Positions 1-10,700 of a stretch of DNA of 64,000 bases are shown piece after piece. Origin of the DNA: Pycnopodia helianthoides (lineage: Eukaryota; Echinodermata; Asteroidea; Forcipulatida; Asteriidae); assembly GCA_032158295.1 (NCBI GenBank), contig CM063251.1, positions 14,335,757 to 14,399,756 of the forward strand. The letters are read 5' to 3'. The notes under the pieces are model-generated. The model worked only from the letters and a program-made list of their open reading frames with translations. It did no database searches and was not told the DNA's origin. The first letter of the stretch is position 1. Every line of letters starts with the position of its first letter. The position numbers and the translations under genes were made by a program.

Positions 1-202
1 TGGCAGGTGTTATGTTTGCAGTAAATTGAGTGCAATATGATTTTGGAACAGTTGGTGTCACAGATTGTGTGATGGATCCTTGTGGGAAACAACCCACAGC
101 ACCACAAGTGCTGACTAGACAGTAATTAATTGGTATGAAATCAAAAATAAGCTTGATTTGTAAAGTTCTTGAGGGTTATTTACCAAATGAAGGTCTCCTT
201 AC
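1..202. other. Window edge, intron of the CTLD gene
   Basis: This follows the CTLD donor on the minus strand. It is AT-rich and no exon could be placed in it. Confidence 0.4.
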
Positions 203-591
203 CCGTATTTGTGTCTCTTGGAACTTCACATATATATTGGCTACGCATCTCACAATTTCCGACTTGCAAATCTAATTTTACACCGGAGAGATAAAAACAC
301 CCGGGTCCCTCAAGATCCGTCAGTTCATGTTGAGGCGGACTTCCGTCCTGCCAAGTAAATCTCCGCGTAGAGGTGAGCCCGATCCAGTAGTTATCCTTGA
401 CAGAAGACGGTGCACCATCCATAAGGTGGGTCGCGAAGGTTTGAATAAATAGTTGCTCTTCGACGGAGCCGATGTACACGAGATGGCTGTGGCGTTGCAT
501 GCAATGGACTTGAGCATCGTGGCGTGACCTCCAAACGTCCTGGAGAATATGTAGCAAGAGTTTGCGTACTGTATTTCGTCCGAATTGCAGA
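203..591 (-). CDS. CTLD exon with a one-base frameshift
   Basis: Acceptor TGTATTTATCCACAG at 592 and donor ACGG/GTAAG after 203 bound the exon. From 591 to about 550 the frame gives VCNSDEIQYANSCYIFS; from about 548 to 203 the CTLD continues one frame over (QDVWRSRHDAQVHC through SQYICEVPRDTNT). The exon is 389 nt; a phase 1-1 exon should be 390, so exactly one base is lacking near 543-550. Residues WIGL and WQDGS, and the last two cysteines, are intact. Confidence 0.75.
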
Positions 592-3473
592 CTGTGGATA
601 AATACACAGAAAGGGTGGAAATACAGTTCTAATCAAAGTGCAGTCTTTTAAAATGTTACCCCATTCAAATTTGCATTTTACACGGAAAAAACGAAGCTGG
701 AATGATGCACCAGTAGGCCTTATGACTCCTTATAACTGTCCGACCAAAATGAATTGTCATGGCTTACTGCACATGACAGAACTTCGCTCGTCCCCAGCGC
801 CTTGCCTTAAAACCAAAGGCGCTGGGATGGGGCACCGTATCGTTAACGTTAATGCTCAGTCCCATGCTCAGTCCCATCATGCATCACACTCACACTGCAA
901 GCACTGCACGCATGACGTACTTCCTGAACAAGAATCTGTGCAAGCTGATTAGCCCATCCCAGCGGTCCTGGATAGGCCGCTGGGGCCGAGCGAAAGACAG
1001 AACATGACACGGAACGTGGGTGAAATTCGATTAAGTATTTTGTGACGCTTGGTGGCAGCAGCTATGCCAGGTAAACTGTCAAATTGATGCACAACACTAA
1101 ATAGAGAGAAACTCAATATAATGTAAACTGACAAGTTTTTTATTCTGCATATCAAAGATTTGTAGGTCATGGCTTTTTGAATATTTTGGAAAGTGTTCCA
1201 TGCATTATTGTAACCCTTGGGTTCTTGACTTTCAACCTAGAGCGTTTTGGGTACACTAGCCCTCTAAAAAATAAATTGTAATTTTTTTGGATGAGCCTAG
1301 CTCAAAAGCTAAACGGCTAACCTACTAAAATTTGATTTCAAAAACGAAGTTGAATTGTCAGACAAATTTTTGATTTGATTTCAAGAGGCTGAGAGACCTT
1401 TAAATAGTTTTTGAGTTATTTTCTTGCCCGCAAATGAGATCAAGAAAGGCAAAAATTAATAGTTTGATACATTGAATAGCCCCGCCCCGCCCCCAGAAAA
1501 AAAAACACAAAACAAAACATAACGAATAAATAAATAAATATGAAAAAATAAGCAATTATGTTTTTGCATCTGGTTCTGTTCATAGTCACTGCAAAAGCCA
1601 CCAATTTGGATGTAGCCTTAAAGGTACGTTGCCTTGGATCGGACGAGTTGGTCTATAAAAAGCGTTTGTAACCGTTTGTTATAAAATGCATATGGTTAGA
1701 AAGATGTTTTAAAAGTAGAATACAATGATCCACACAAATATGCCTCGAAATTACGTGGTTTTTCTTTAACTTTGCGAACTAACACGGTCGGCCATTTTAT
1801 AGAGTCCAAAATTTGACTCCGCAAAATGGCCGACCGTGTTAGTACACGATGTAAAAGGAAAACCACACAATTTCGAGGCATGTGTGGATCAATGTATTCG
1901 ACTTTTAAAACATCTTTCTAACCGCATTTTATAACAAACGGTTACAAACGCTTTATAGACCAACTTGCCCGATCTAAGGCAACGTGTACCTTTAACTTGT
2001 AGACGCAGCATCATGGATTTTAAAGCACCGGTAAAATGCAACACCAAAGCACGTGGAAAAAGATCAGAATCAATCCCACATCGGGATGTCGTCACCAGTA
2101 CTGGTCGTCATGCAGCGATAAATTATCACCAGAGGAAACAATCTTATACTTTTAGGAGTTAGTCATGTTCAAGATGATATTACGGAGCCCCTGAAGGGAC
2201 AGGTAGAGAAGAAATTGTGATGTTTCTCTCGAAATCATTTCGTTTGCTCAGAATATCATTTTGTTCCCTCCAAAAAATGAGGAACGACAAGTCGACAGGT
2301 ATTTTGAAATATCAACATTTTTGCCCGCTGGACGACTTCGACCGAATAATTCTTTTCTCAGGATTTCGAACAGTTGATTGACATTTTCGGAGCACCGTAG
2401 TTCCCATTTTAAAAAGAATGCTATTTTTACCTGTTGCTTCGTCGGTACACGTCAGGTCTACAGATTCTGATTTGCAGAGGCACGACAGCGTGCTGTCTGA
2501 TGACCTGCGAAGGGTAGAAAGAGCGTCAATAACTGTCATCAAGAAACTGTCAAACTGAGTCTGATCATCATTGTTTTCTTGAGTTGAAGTTATACAACTC
2601 CATTTCGTCATTATGACTTCAACAACAGTCATCATCACATTTACTGATGTGGAAGTAAAACAGAGAATACATGCACTTTTCGTAAAGGATCATTCGTGCC
2701 AATAAATTAAAAGTTATATACCTTGATAGATAATCTAAAGGGAAGGTGCACGATTACTAACCATCCTAAAAATCAATTGCAATAAAAACTGACTGGGTAC
2801 ATCAACTTTCAATAGTATAAAGCATTTTGAGAAATATTTCAATTTTAAATTACGTTGATATGGAAAAATATGTCAGTTTTTATCCCCTCAGAAACGTTTT
2901 TCCAGATCGTGTATTCCTTTTAGGGATTATTCTTTATGCGTGGACATTATTCGCTGCGGATTTTGGCGATATTTCAAAAACGCGACCACCTGTTGAAATG
3001 GAATTTCCACAGGTTAATTTTATTGTATATATCTTCATTTATATAGGAGTAAAACAATCAAAAGGTATACCCAGCCTTTAGTGCTATAGTGTATACAACT
3101 ATAATGTGAAGAATAGAACATAATAAAAGAAAAGGGGCACACCCAACAAAGACACCCGATCTTACCTTCATTCGTTTTCCCCCTCCAACCTAACATAAGC
3201 TAAAGTAAAGCCAATATGAACGATCGATTTACAGTTTGTTCACGTTTTGTAATCAGAATTTATTTACTGTCACCCCTCCCCCCAAGATACCATAGGAAGG
3301 AACACTTTTAAAAGAACACTACATAAAAGTACTTGCCTTTTTCGGAGATGATGCGCCTTTCCATCGCAACAGTTGGCCCAAATCAAACAGCAGAATGCCA
3401 GTACAATACAGACGTAGGTCTGCAAACTCCCTCGTCTCCGACTGGACGTTGTACGATCACAAACAGTCAACAT
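203..3473 (-). CDS. C-type lectin-like protein gene, spliced, frameshifted
   Basis: Three minus-strand exons can be assembled: a hydrophobic N-terminal exon (3337-3473), a 213-nt exon (2431-2643) and a C-type lectin domain exon (203-591). The CTLD shows the family pattern: NSCYIF, then W and C of the first helix region, HLVYIGSVEEQLFI, YWIGL, TWQDGSP and the terminal NCEMRSQYICE. The EPN/QPD and WND calcium and sugar-binding motifs are missing, so binding of a sugar through calcium is not expected; a protein ligand or lost function is likelier. The last exon ends in a phase 1 donor, so the gene continues left of the window. One base is missing inside the CTLD exon, so the copy is either a pseudogene or carries a sequence error. 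The join between exons 1 and 2 is uncertain: the first ends in phase 2, the second is best opened in phase 1, so a small exon may be missing between them. Confidence 0.6.
783..994 (+). mobile_element. 212-bp MITE, copy 1 (9-bp TSD family)
   Basis: It begins TTCGCTCGTCCCCAGCG and ends CGCTGGGGCCGAGCGAA, an inverted terminal repeat of about 17 bp. Flanks TGACAGAAC (774-782) and AGACAGAAC (995-1003) match at 8 of 9 bases and look like an ageing target duplication. Each end also folds on itself (CCAGCGCCTT with AAGGCGCTGG on the left; CCAGCGG with CCGCTGG on the right). It lies in the intron between the two last CTLD-gene exons. Any open frame across it is repeat-derived. Other copies are at 26702-26912 and 46414-46625. 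Confidence 0.85.
1618..1995. mobile_element. Palindromic TTAA-ended MITE, family B copy 1
   Basis: Ends are TTAAAGGTACGTTGCC and GGCAACGTGTACCTTTAA. The two halves are near-complete inverted copies meeting around 1810, so the whole unit can form one long hairpin. The TTAA ends fit a piggyBac-type insertion, but no transposase is present. A related copy is at 5846-6248 and a half copy at 8625-8820. Confidence 0.8.
2431..2643 (-). CDS. CTLD gene exon 2, cysteine-containing neck region
   Basis: Acceptor CTCTGTTTTACTTCCACATCAG and donor CAACAG/GTAAAA enclose 213 nt, a multiple of three, open in phase 1 at both ends. The product contains KWSC, then STLSCLCKSESVDLTC near its end. Phase 1-1 symmetric exons are typical of extracellular modules, and the phase matches the CTLD exon downstream. 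No family was recognised; it may be a neck or stalk region before the lectin domain. Confidence 0.45.
2736..3080. mobile_element. TTAAAGG-type MITE, family D copy 1
   Basis: It starts CTAAAGGGAAGGTGCACG and ends GGTATACCCAGCCTTTA. The interior shares long stretches (TTTTTATCCCC, AACGCGACCACCT, TTCACAGGTTA-like) with 25633-26025, so these are two copies of one family. It sits between exons 1 and 2 of the CTLD gene. Confidence 0.65.
3337..3473 (-). CDS. CTLD gene exon 1, signal peptide or signal anchor
   Basis: The exon opens with ATG at 3473-3471 and encodes 45 residues plus two bases. A basic SSRRRG stretch precedes a hydrophobic run TYVCIVLAFCCLIWANCC, which would act as a signal peptide with a long n-region or as a type II membrane anchor. 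The best donor is a GC donor, AAAAAG followed by GCAAGT, which is the strict consensus expected of GC-AG introns. No good GT donor competes nearby. It is assigned to the CTLD gene by strand, distance and topology only. Confidence 0.42.
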
Positions 3474-4856
3474 TGGGATATCGAATCAACTCTATTCCAT
3501 CTTCAAATCAAATCGAATCAAATCGAATCAAATCAAATCAGATCGATTTGAAGCTTCACCATCAGTCAGGCAGTGCAGTTGTGTTTTCGTTTGATTTAGT
3601 TTCCTTGTGACGTTATTTCAGTTATATAAAAGGCTGGTACGTGTTTGCCTTTATTGTAGATGACACCCTGAAGAAAAATCAGCACTCCTCAGTTCATCGT
3701 GGCACCAAACTAGTTCCTCTTTTGTGAAGGACATCTGTTTGCATGACAATACCGGGGAATACCGAGTACACATTCCAGTGACCGCAAAACGAAAGAAGTT
3801 TCAGTACCGAATCAATGTCAAGGGACGAAACCTATACTCGAATGGAACCAATATTTTACCAATGTTCTTTTCATACGTAGCCTTGACTATTAGGTGTTGG
3901 AGGTTTGTTTTCATTTTATTATTTAGGCTACTCGCCTGAGCTAACTGTGTGTACATATCTAGATGTTTGCTTGGATACACATTGTGTACACACATTACGC
4001 AAAGTGCTATAATTAGTGTACAGTTCATGTGTCCGGGTGGGTTTACGGCGTATTTTTTTCGGGGTGAAACTGCGACCGCCTTTAGCAAGGCTATTTTCGA
4101 CGCGGAAATTTCATTCTTTAAAACTCAGTAGCGAGAGACCCGTTTGGTTGCAACGGCCCTGTGGTACGTTGTTAGCACATGCTGACAAGATCTTTACATA
4201 GGTAAAGAGGGTTTGTTTTGCATTTTTCAATGATTTTTTAATCTAAATGTATTGCCTGGCATAATTAATAAGCTTATTTGATTGCTTAATTATTTAAGTT
4301 TTATAGCTTGGTTTCATCTTCCATTGACGACTGACATACAAATTGTGTACACAAAGGACGCTGGCAGAAGTTTGTCCTGCCCATTCCAACCAAAGTACAG
4401 TCCGATGTTGATTGGCACTTCCTCTAGGATGTGTTGCATGGACCAGCTTAGGATATCATGGCAATGGCTTATTATGAGTTGACCAGTATGTACGATGTGC
4501 CGATGGAAATATTGAAACATTTCAGCATGTGCTGACAGCGGCTATCACTGCATGGCCTTAAATCTGAGCATCATGTTGTGTATGGCAGGTTTTTTATATG
4601 TTAAATAACAATTAGAGAGAAAAATGATCACGTCCAACCCCCATCACCGTCCAACCCCATGGGCGGAGAGTGCATCCCACAAAAATTTGTCCCAACCATA
4701 CATATCAGACATGGTTAAATGTAATAAAAGAATATATATATAAATAGAATAAAATAAAATACTTAACATTTGTTTAAAAGTCTCTCATCTTCTTGATCAA
4801 TTCAAAAATATTTGAAGACAGCTCATTTTGAGCTGTACCATCAAAACAATCACAAC

Positions 4857-4872
4857 AAACACAAACAACAAC

Positions 4873-4923
<51 letters not shown>

Positions 4924-4998
4924 CAACAACAACAACAACAACACAACAACAACAACAACAACAACAACAACTACAACAACAACAACAACAACAACAAC

Positions 4999-5076
<78 letters not shown>

Positions 5077-5156
5077 CAACAACAACAACAACACAACAAC
5101 AACAACAACAAACAACATACAACAACAACAACAAACACAACAACAACAAACAACAT
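4857..5156. repeat. CAA/ACA trinucleotide array, about 300 bp
   Basis: The array is almost pure CAA with occasional one-base slips (CACAACAAC, CTACAAC, CTAAACAAC) that shift its phase. Open frames across it read as runs of Gln, Asn, Thr or, on the other strand, Cys, Val, Leu; these are artefacts of the repeat, not genes. Confidence 0.97.
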
Positions 5157-5845
5157 TAAATTATATTGTAAGCTCTGAAAAAAACATCTTAAATATCTTA
5201 TTTTAAGTCTTCCTAAACAAGAATTTATCTCAGGAACATGGAAACGCGGACATGTCCACTTTAAAATTCCGTAATAATGCTTTGAATTACGGATAACGTC
5301 AAGTTGTTATCATAAGTCACGTTGTATAAAACACTGCTGGCGTGGCACCCCCGCACAAAGGTGAGAATAGAAAATCGCGGTCTGTAAAACAAATTTTTTA
5401 AAAGTCAACAAATTAGGAGCATCCGGACTTAGGAAATTGTTTCCCAAACTTCAAAAGGAAACAGTTGTCTTGAAATTGGCGTTGTTTAATATTCACAGTT
5501 CATAGAACTTCAAGCTCCGAGATTTGTTTTGTGATTTTTGTTTTGTTTGTTTAGTTGTTTGATTGATTTTGGTTTTTGTTTTCTTTATTTTTCGTTTGAC
5601 TGGTAGGCTATTTTAGTACGAGCTATAATGATGAGCTCACACATATACCAGTGTGAGTCCTGGACCAATTTTAGAGTCCCATTTTAAAGGTTAAGTTCGG
5701 TGTTGCATTTTACCTTCTTTCCTCTCTCAAACCCATTTTACTAATCATATAAAAGGCCATTGTTTAAAATAGCCTGCTACACGTAGAGCTTCAAGGGAAA
5801 TGTCGTTCTCGTCTTCGTAATTAGGTTTAATGAATTTCCAGTGCT

Positions 5846-6248
5846 TTAAAGGGACATGTTGCCAATTGGATTGGGCGCTTTGGGCTATAAAAACTGTTTG
5901 AACGCGTTTTGAAAATAATGATTATGGTTGGAAAGATGTTTATAAAGTAAAATATAATGATCCACACGAATATGCCTCGGAAGTTTGTGGTTTTCCTTTT
6001 CCTTGTGAACTAACACGGTCCGCCATTTTGTGGAGTCAAATGTTGGTTCTACAAAATGGTGGACTGTGTTATAGTTCAAGAAATAAAAGAAGAAAGAAAA
6101 AAAAAACAATTTCGAGGCATATTATTTTGTGTGAATCATCATATTCTACTTTTAAAACATCTTTCCAACCATACAAATTTCGTAACACACGCCTTCAAAC
6201 GCTTTTTATGGCCCAAATCGCCCAATCCAAGGCAACGTGGTCCTTTAA
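5846..6248. mobile_element. Palindromic TTAA-ended MITE, family B copy 2
   Basis: Ends are TTAAAGGGACATGTTGCC and GGCAACGTGGTCCTTTAA. Both halves share CGCCATTTTGTGGAGTC-like and TTCGAGGCATAT-like blocks in opposite orientation, as in 1618-1995. Confidence 0.75.
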
Positions 6249-7671
6249 CTGTCACTAAACGTAAAGACTATTGACTGCTGCGGTTTCATTATTTTTTGCT
6301 TCGAGGTTTTTTTAATAGCTGTTCACACCTGACATTTTATTTAGGATTTCTATATAAAAGAGACATTGCAAACCGACTGGTGTCCACTCGTTTTAAAGGG
6401 AAGATGGGACAAAATGCACCCAATCGTCGATGGTAACACCCGATACTGTGGTCATCAACAGCCAGACGTCACACACTGTACAATCAGCCATCTTTTACTG
6501 GCAAATCAATTGTTTTTTGAACGCACGACGTGCGGCACGCGGGAGTTTTTATCTTCATTGCGTGATTGATCGTTGAACGACTTTGCGTAGACAAAATATT
6601 TAGAACGACGATGCAGCCCAAAGCCCTAACTCAAGTTGTCCGTAAAGATGGCGTATTTCGTCTCAACAAAAATGCAAATATTGACCTTACTTTTGGTTAT
6701 CGTTCGTTCGTTCGTACGTACGAAGAATATCAATGAGTACACCATCTAAATAGGAAGATCCTTATTTAGCCAACTGGTTGTCTCATCATCGAGCTCTCGA
6801 AGTCCAGAAGCACTGTGAGGGGTTTTGTAGATAGGACAAGCATCGATGACATGATCCATAGTTTGAATCTTTGCACAGGCACAGTTTGGCGATGGATCAG
6901 CTCCAACTGTATGCAAGAAATATTGGGTACTCCAGTTCTGATTTTGGTCATAATTGTGTTGGAGAATATCAGGTTTGTTTTGTTTTTTTTAAACAAAGAG
7001 CTTATTGTGTTTTTATAGAATGCACATTATGCTATATCGTCTGGGCTAAGAGTTTCCTCCAAAGAAAGCTGTTGGAGTCTTTAAAAGAAAACCGTTTAAA
7101 TCTGATATTGACCCAAACTGGAGATGGAAACCAACAACCACAAACTGTCCACTGTTCCCTAAACCAATAGCACGCAAAGGCATGAACAAACACAACAAGT
7201 TATATTGCTTTTAAAAACGAAAAGTTACATTGGTTTAAAACTTTAGCATATTCAGAGAGGCATATACAGTTCGTATCTTTGTTCATGGGGTGTGGATTAC
7301 ATTGTATATCTTTTTTCGCTATCAATACTGATGTATCTTGTAAGCCACTTGTTTCAATTGTTAGGCACTGAGTGGGAGAAGGGAGGGGGAGGAGGGGGGG
7401 GGGGTGTTACAGGTCGTGAGTCATCCTGATCTGAACTTTCAACCAGACCAAACCCCCGTTGACTAGAGAGTACAGTCATGACCACGTAACGAGGACGGCC
7501 AAAGCTCAAACTGAATGAATTCTAACTTCGTCATACAGTCCACAGCGTATGGGATGTTCGACATGGCGGGGATCGCCTACTGCCTGTCTACGAGCAAACT
7601 TGGGATCATTTGAGATCGCGGGCTTTCGTGACAACTTTTACGGACTTGTACTCCACGGAAACGATCCCGGG

Positions 7672-7784
7672 ATGGATTTTACGAGACTGATGGGGATGGT
7701 GGCGGTCCTGTTGTGGACGGAAACGGCCGTGTTTGGGGAGTTACAGAGACAAGTGGTGACTAGGAAGGAGGCAAGACCCTGCAG
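7672..7784 (+). CDS. Receptor-like gene exon 1, signal peptide
   Basis: ATG at 7672 starts MDFTRLMGMVAVLLW, a basic-hydrophobic signal peptide with likely cleavage after TETAVFG. The frame is open upstream to 7549, but only this start places the hydrophobic core near the N terminus. Donor TGCAG/GTGAAT ends the exon in phase 2, matching the acceptor at 14060. Confidence 0.6.
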
Positions 7785-10700
7785 GTGAATAAAGCTATAG
7801 GAAATCACGGGAAAATAATACGTTGGGGCAGTGTCTTGGAAAATAGGACTGAAATAAGTTCCTTGCAGTGAACCAGTGGCACATAATGCACATCACCTGG
7901 GATGTTTTCCTTTCTGTGGTTTTAAGCAATGTGGTACTTGTAGAAGCTTTCTGCTCATGTCCAAGGTTAAACACAAAGCGTACTCAACCAAACAACGTGA
8001 GACAACAGCACCACAACTTGCCGTTGTAAGGACCAAATCATTTGACGCAATATCGAAACACCGCAGTGTGACTATTCTAGTAGCCTAAATGCATTATAAC
8101 GACGTTCGACTGTGTAACATCATCAATGGGCATTAAACAGAACTGCATATAAACGTGCCTGGTATCATATACTGCAGACGATAAAGTTGCTATTGGATAA
8201 TACATTAAGGGTTTATGATTTTAATTTAAGGGAAGAAGTTGCCTGTAAAATGTCTATAGTAGATGGCTTGTTTATTGTGTACCTGTCACGATTTTGCTGT
8301 CCCCAACTCATCTCGGTATTTGTATTTTCTTGGTTGTTTGTTGTCGTCCAATACTTGTCCCAATTCCCTTTGCAATGTTTATCATCTTCCCTGCACACAG
8401 AGTTACGATAACATAAGTGAGGGTAATCCATTGTAAATGGAGTTAGGCGGCAACCAGTGGCTGACACAAATACCAGCGGCTTTCATAATACAAATAAATG
8501 AAAAACTAAATAGACAGAAACAAATAAATTACTCAACACAACAACACTATCAAATTACCTATATCAATGATCAATCAATCGGGCCACCCAAAACAACAAG
8601 TAAACACACGCACAATTCCCTAACTTGGGCGCTTTGGGCTACAAGAAGCGTTTGAAAGCGTTTGCTATGAAATTAATATGGTTGGAAATATGTTTGAAAA
8701 GTAGAATCTAATGATCCACACAAATATGCCTCGAAATTGCATGGTTTTCCTTTTTTGTGAACTAATGGTCCACCATTTTGTGGAGTCAAACAATTTGGTT
8801 CTACAAAATGGCGATTTATCTCGTTTTTTAAATGTTAGTGCCCCTGGAACTTTTAACTGGAACTTTAAATTTGTATGATGCTTTATTAACATTTTATTAG
8901 GATAATACTAAAAGCACCATGATAAAAATAACCACATAAGAAAACCGTGTGAATTATACTAGTGTGAAAATGGCGTGAGTCTGTGATGAACAGGTTCAAA
9001 TCGTTTAGGCACGGTAAAACTCAATCCAACAGGACAATCCCAGATTACCCCGAGGTTTGGTTCCAGGAAAAGTCTTTAGAATAATTTCTATTGTCATTTG
9101 TTGTTCTTCTTCTTCTAACCATGGCCGACTTTTTTAAACCCATGGACACGTTCCATTAGTCACCTTAATCCAGCGTAGGTACACGTCGTTGTACTGAACC
9201 ATGTTTGTACCCCCGCTAAACAAAAAAACCTATGATCGTAGAAATTATAAACCACCAACGGAAATGTTTCGTTATGAATTCCCCGCACGCTGGTTTTTCA
9301 GACTTATTAAGAAAAACCATCGAAGAGCCGTATACATTTTTTAGCGACTTCGCACTGCACAGCGGATGTGCGCATTATCAATGGTCTATGGATAAGAATG
9401 GACGAAAATGTCAATGTGCTCCATTATGATTGGCTACCTGATAAAGCATACAGGATTGAGAGAGCCAGCACTCGAAGCCGACACCCCTCCCAATAGAGAT
9501 TTTGACACATGGTTTGTACCTGCAAGTTTACTATTTATAGTTATTCTTATGTTCACACCATGCAAAGCTTCAAACATCACCCTACAATTAGGATCGGTTG
9601 GAAGGCACACCCTAAAGACTACCGGTTCAGAATAATTATAGAAATATAGAAATGTAAACTGAACGTCACGCGTGCGCACTCTCCCTACTGGTTGGCAAAA
9701 TGAGTGAACATCGCGCCTTTTTTGTATGGGACTGATGGTGGCGTGACGCACTCGCGTTTGTGCGTCTGCCTAATGCACAACTCTATGGCGTTTGCCAACC
9801 AAAAGTGTTTGTACGCGTGCGTGAATGAAATTAGCATATTTCATGGGAAAGTTCTATTGACCCGGATCAGGGCCATATGGAGCCTGACTCATTTCTGGGT
9901 CAGTACGACCCATAATCTGTGTCAAAAAATAGCCAGGAAGTTGTCAAACTAACGCAGAATCACCGGAAATTGTTAGTGTGCAGGTCTTGCACTTGACCCC
10001 CCCCCCTCCTATTTATTTTTCACCAAGACAAATGGAGATACAGCCAAAACTTCAACCTCCACCATTCGATATTTTGGGTTCATCCCATGCTCTAATCTAA
10101 CTGTCAAAAAAAATTCCCAGGACCCACACTGTGTATGTAATCCCTTTTAATACATTGCTGAGAAAACTTATTATCGGACTTAATTAATACACTTAAGATA
10201 ATTATTTTGCAACCAGTGTTTCTGGCAAGGTTGGCTGCAGGTTGCACGACATTATATACCTTTAGGAGGTGCTTTTTAAAGTGGTCTCATCATATTATTG
10301 TATACTTTTTACATAAACCTGTCATTAAAAAGAATTAGCCAGAAAGTTGTTAGGACGTCCGTGGGGCGTAGGTTAAGCACTATTTGCAATTAAAATGGTT
10401 TTATGATTTGCATTTGTGCTCGTGCTAATAACATCTTATTATAATTATCTGGTTACACAACTAGATTGCAATTTCAACAGTACATCCATTTTGTTTATAA
10501 GTTGAGATAAAGTGAATCTTGTTTTCGCTGTCTTTGAATCATTTACGACTCTGGAACTTGGGGGATGGGGTGGGGGAATAAGTAACATCTGCCCCCCTGT
10601 CACCTGGGTGAGTTTACGGCCCAGCGTGACTCAAGTTCCCGTTCAGATTCGTGCAGGGACCTTCTCTATATCGGTGAGTGGTGCTGATGGTATACTCTCC

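Larger units (their letters stand above)
3474..7671. other. Intergenic region between CTLD gene and receptor-like gene
   Basis: No gene was recognised. It holds a short AATCAAATCG-type run at 3508-3545, the CAA array at 4857-5156, a palindromic MITE at 5846-6248, a G-rich run at 7380-7405 and otherwise AT-rich unique-looking sequence. Several short open frames (for example 3724-3939, 3949-4201, 6366-6569) lack splice context or family features. Confidence 0.5.

Noticed and set aside
638..952. 104-codon open frame
   Set aside because: Mostly lies in the 212-bp MITE; the same peptide recurs at the other two copies.
4774..5159. Long open frames of poly-Asn, poly-Gln, poly-Cys
   Set aside because: Translations of the CAA array in every frame.
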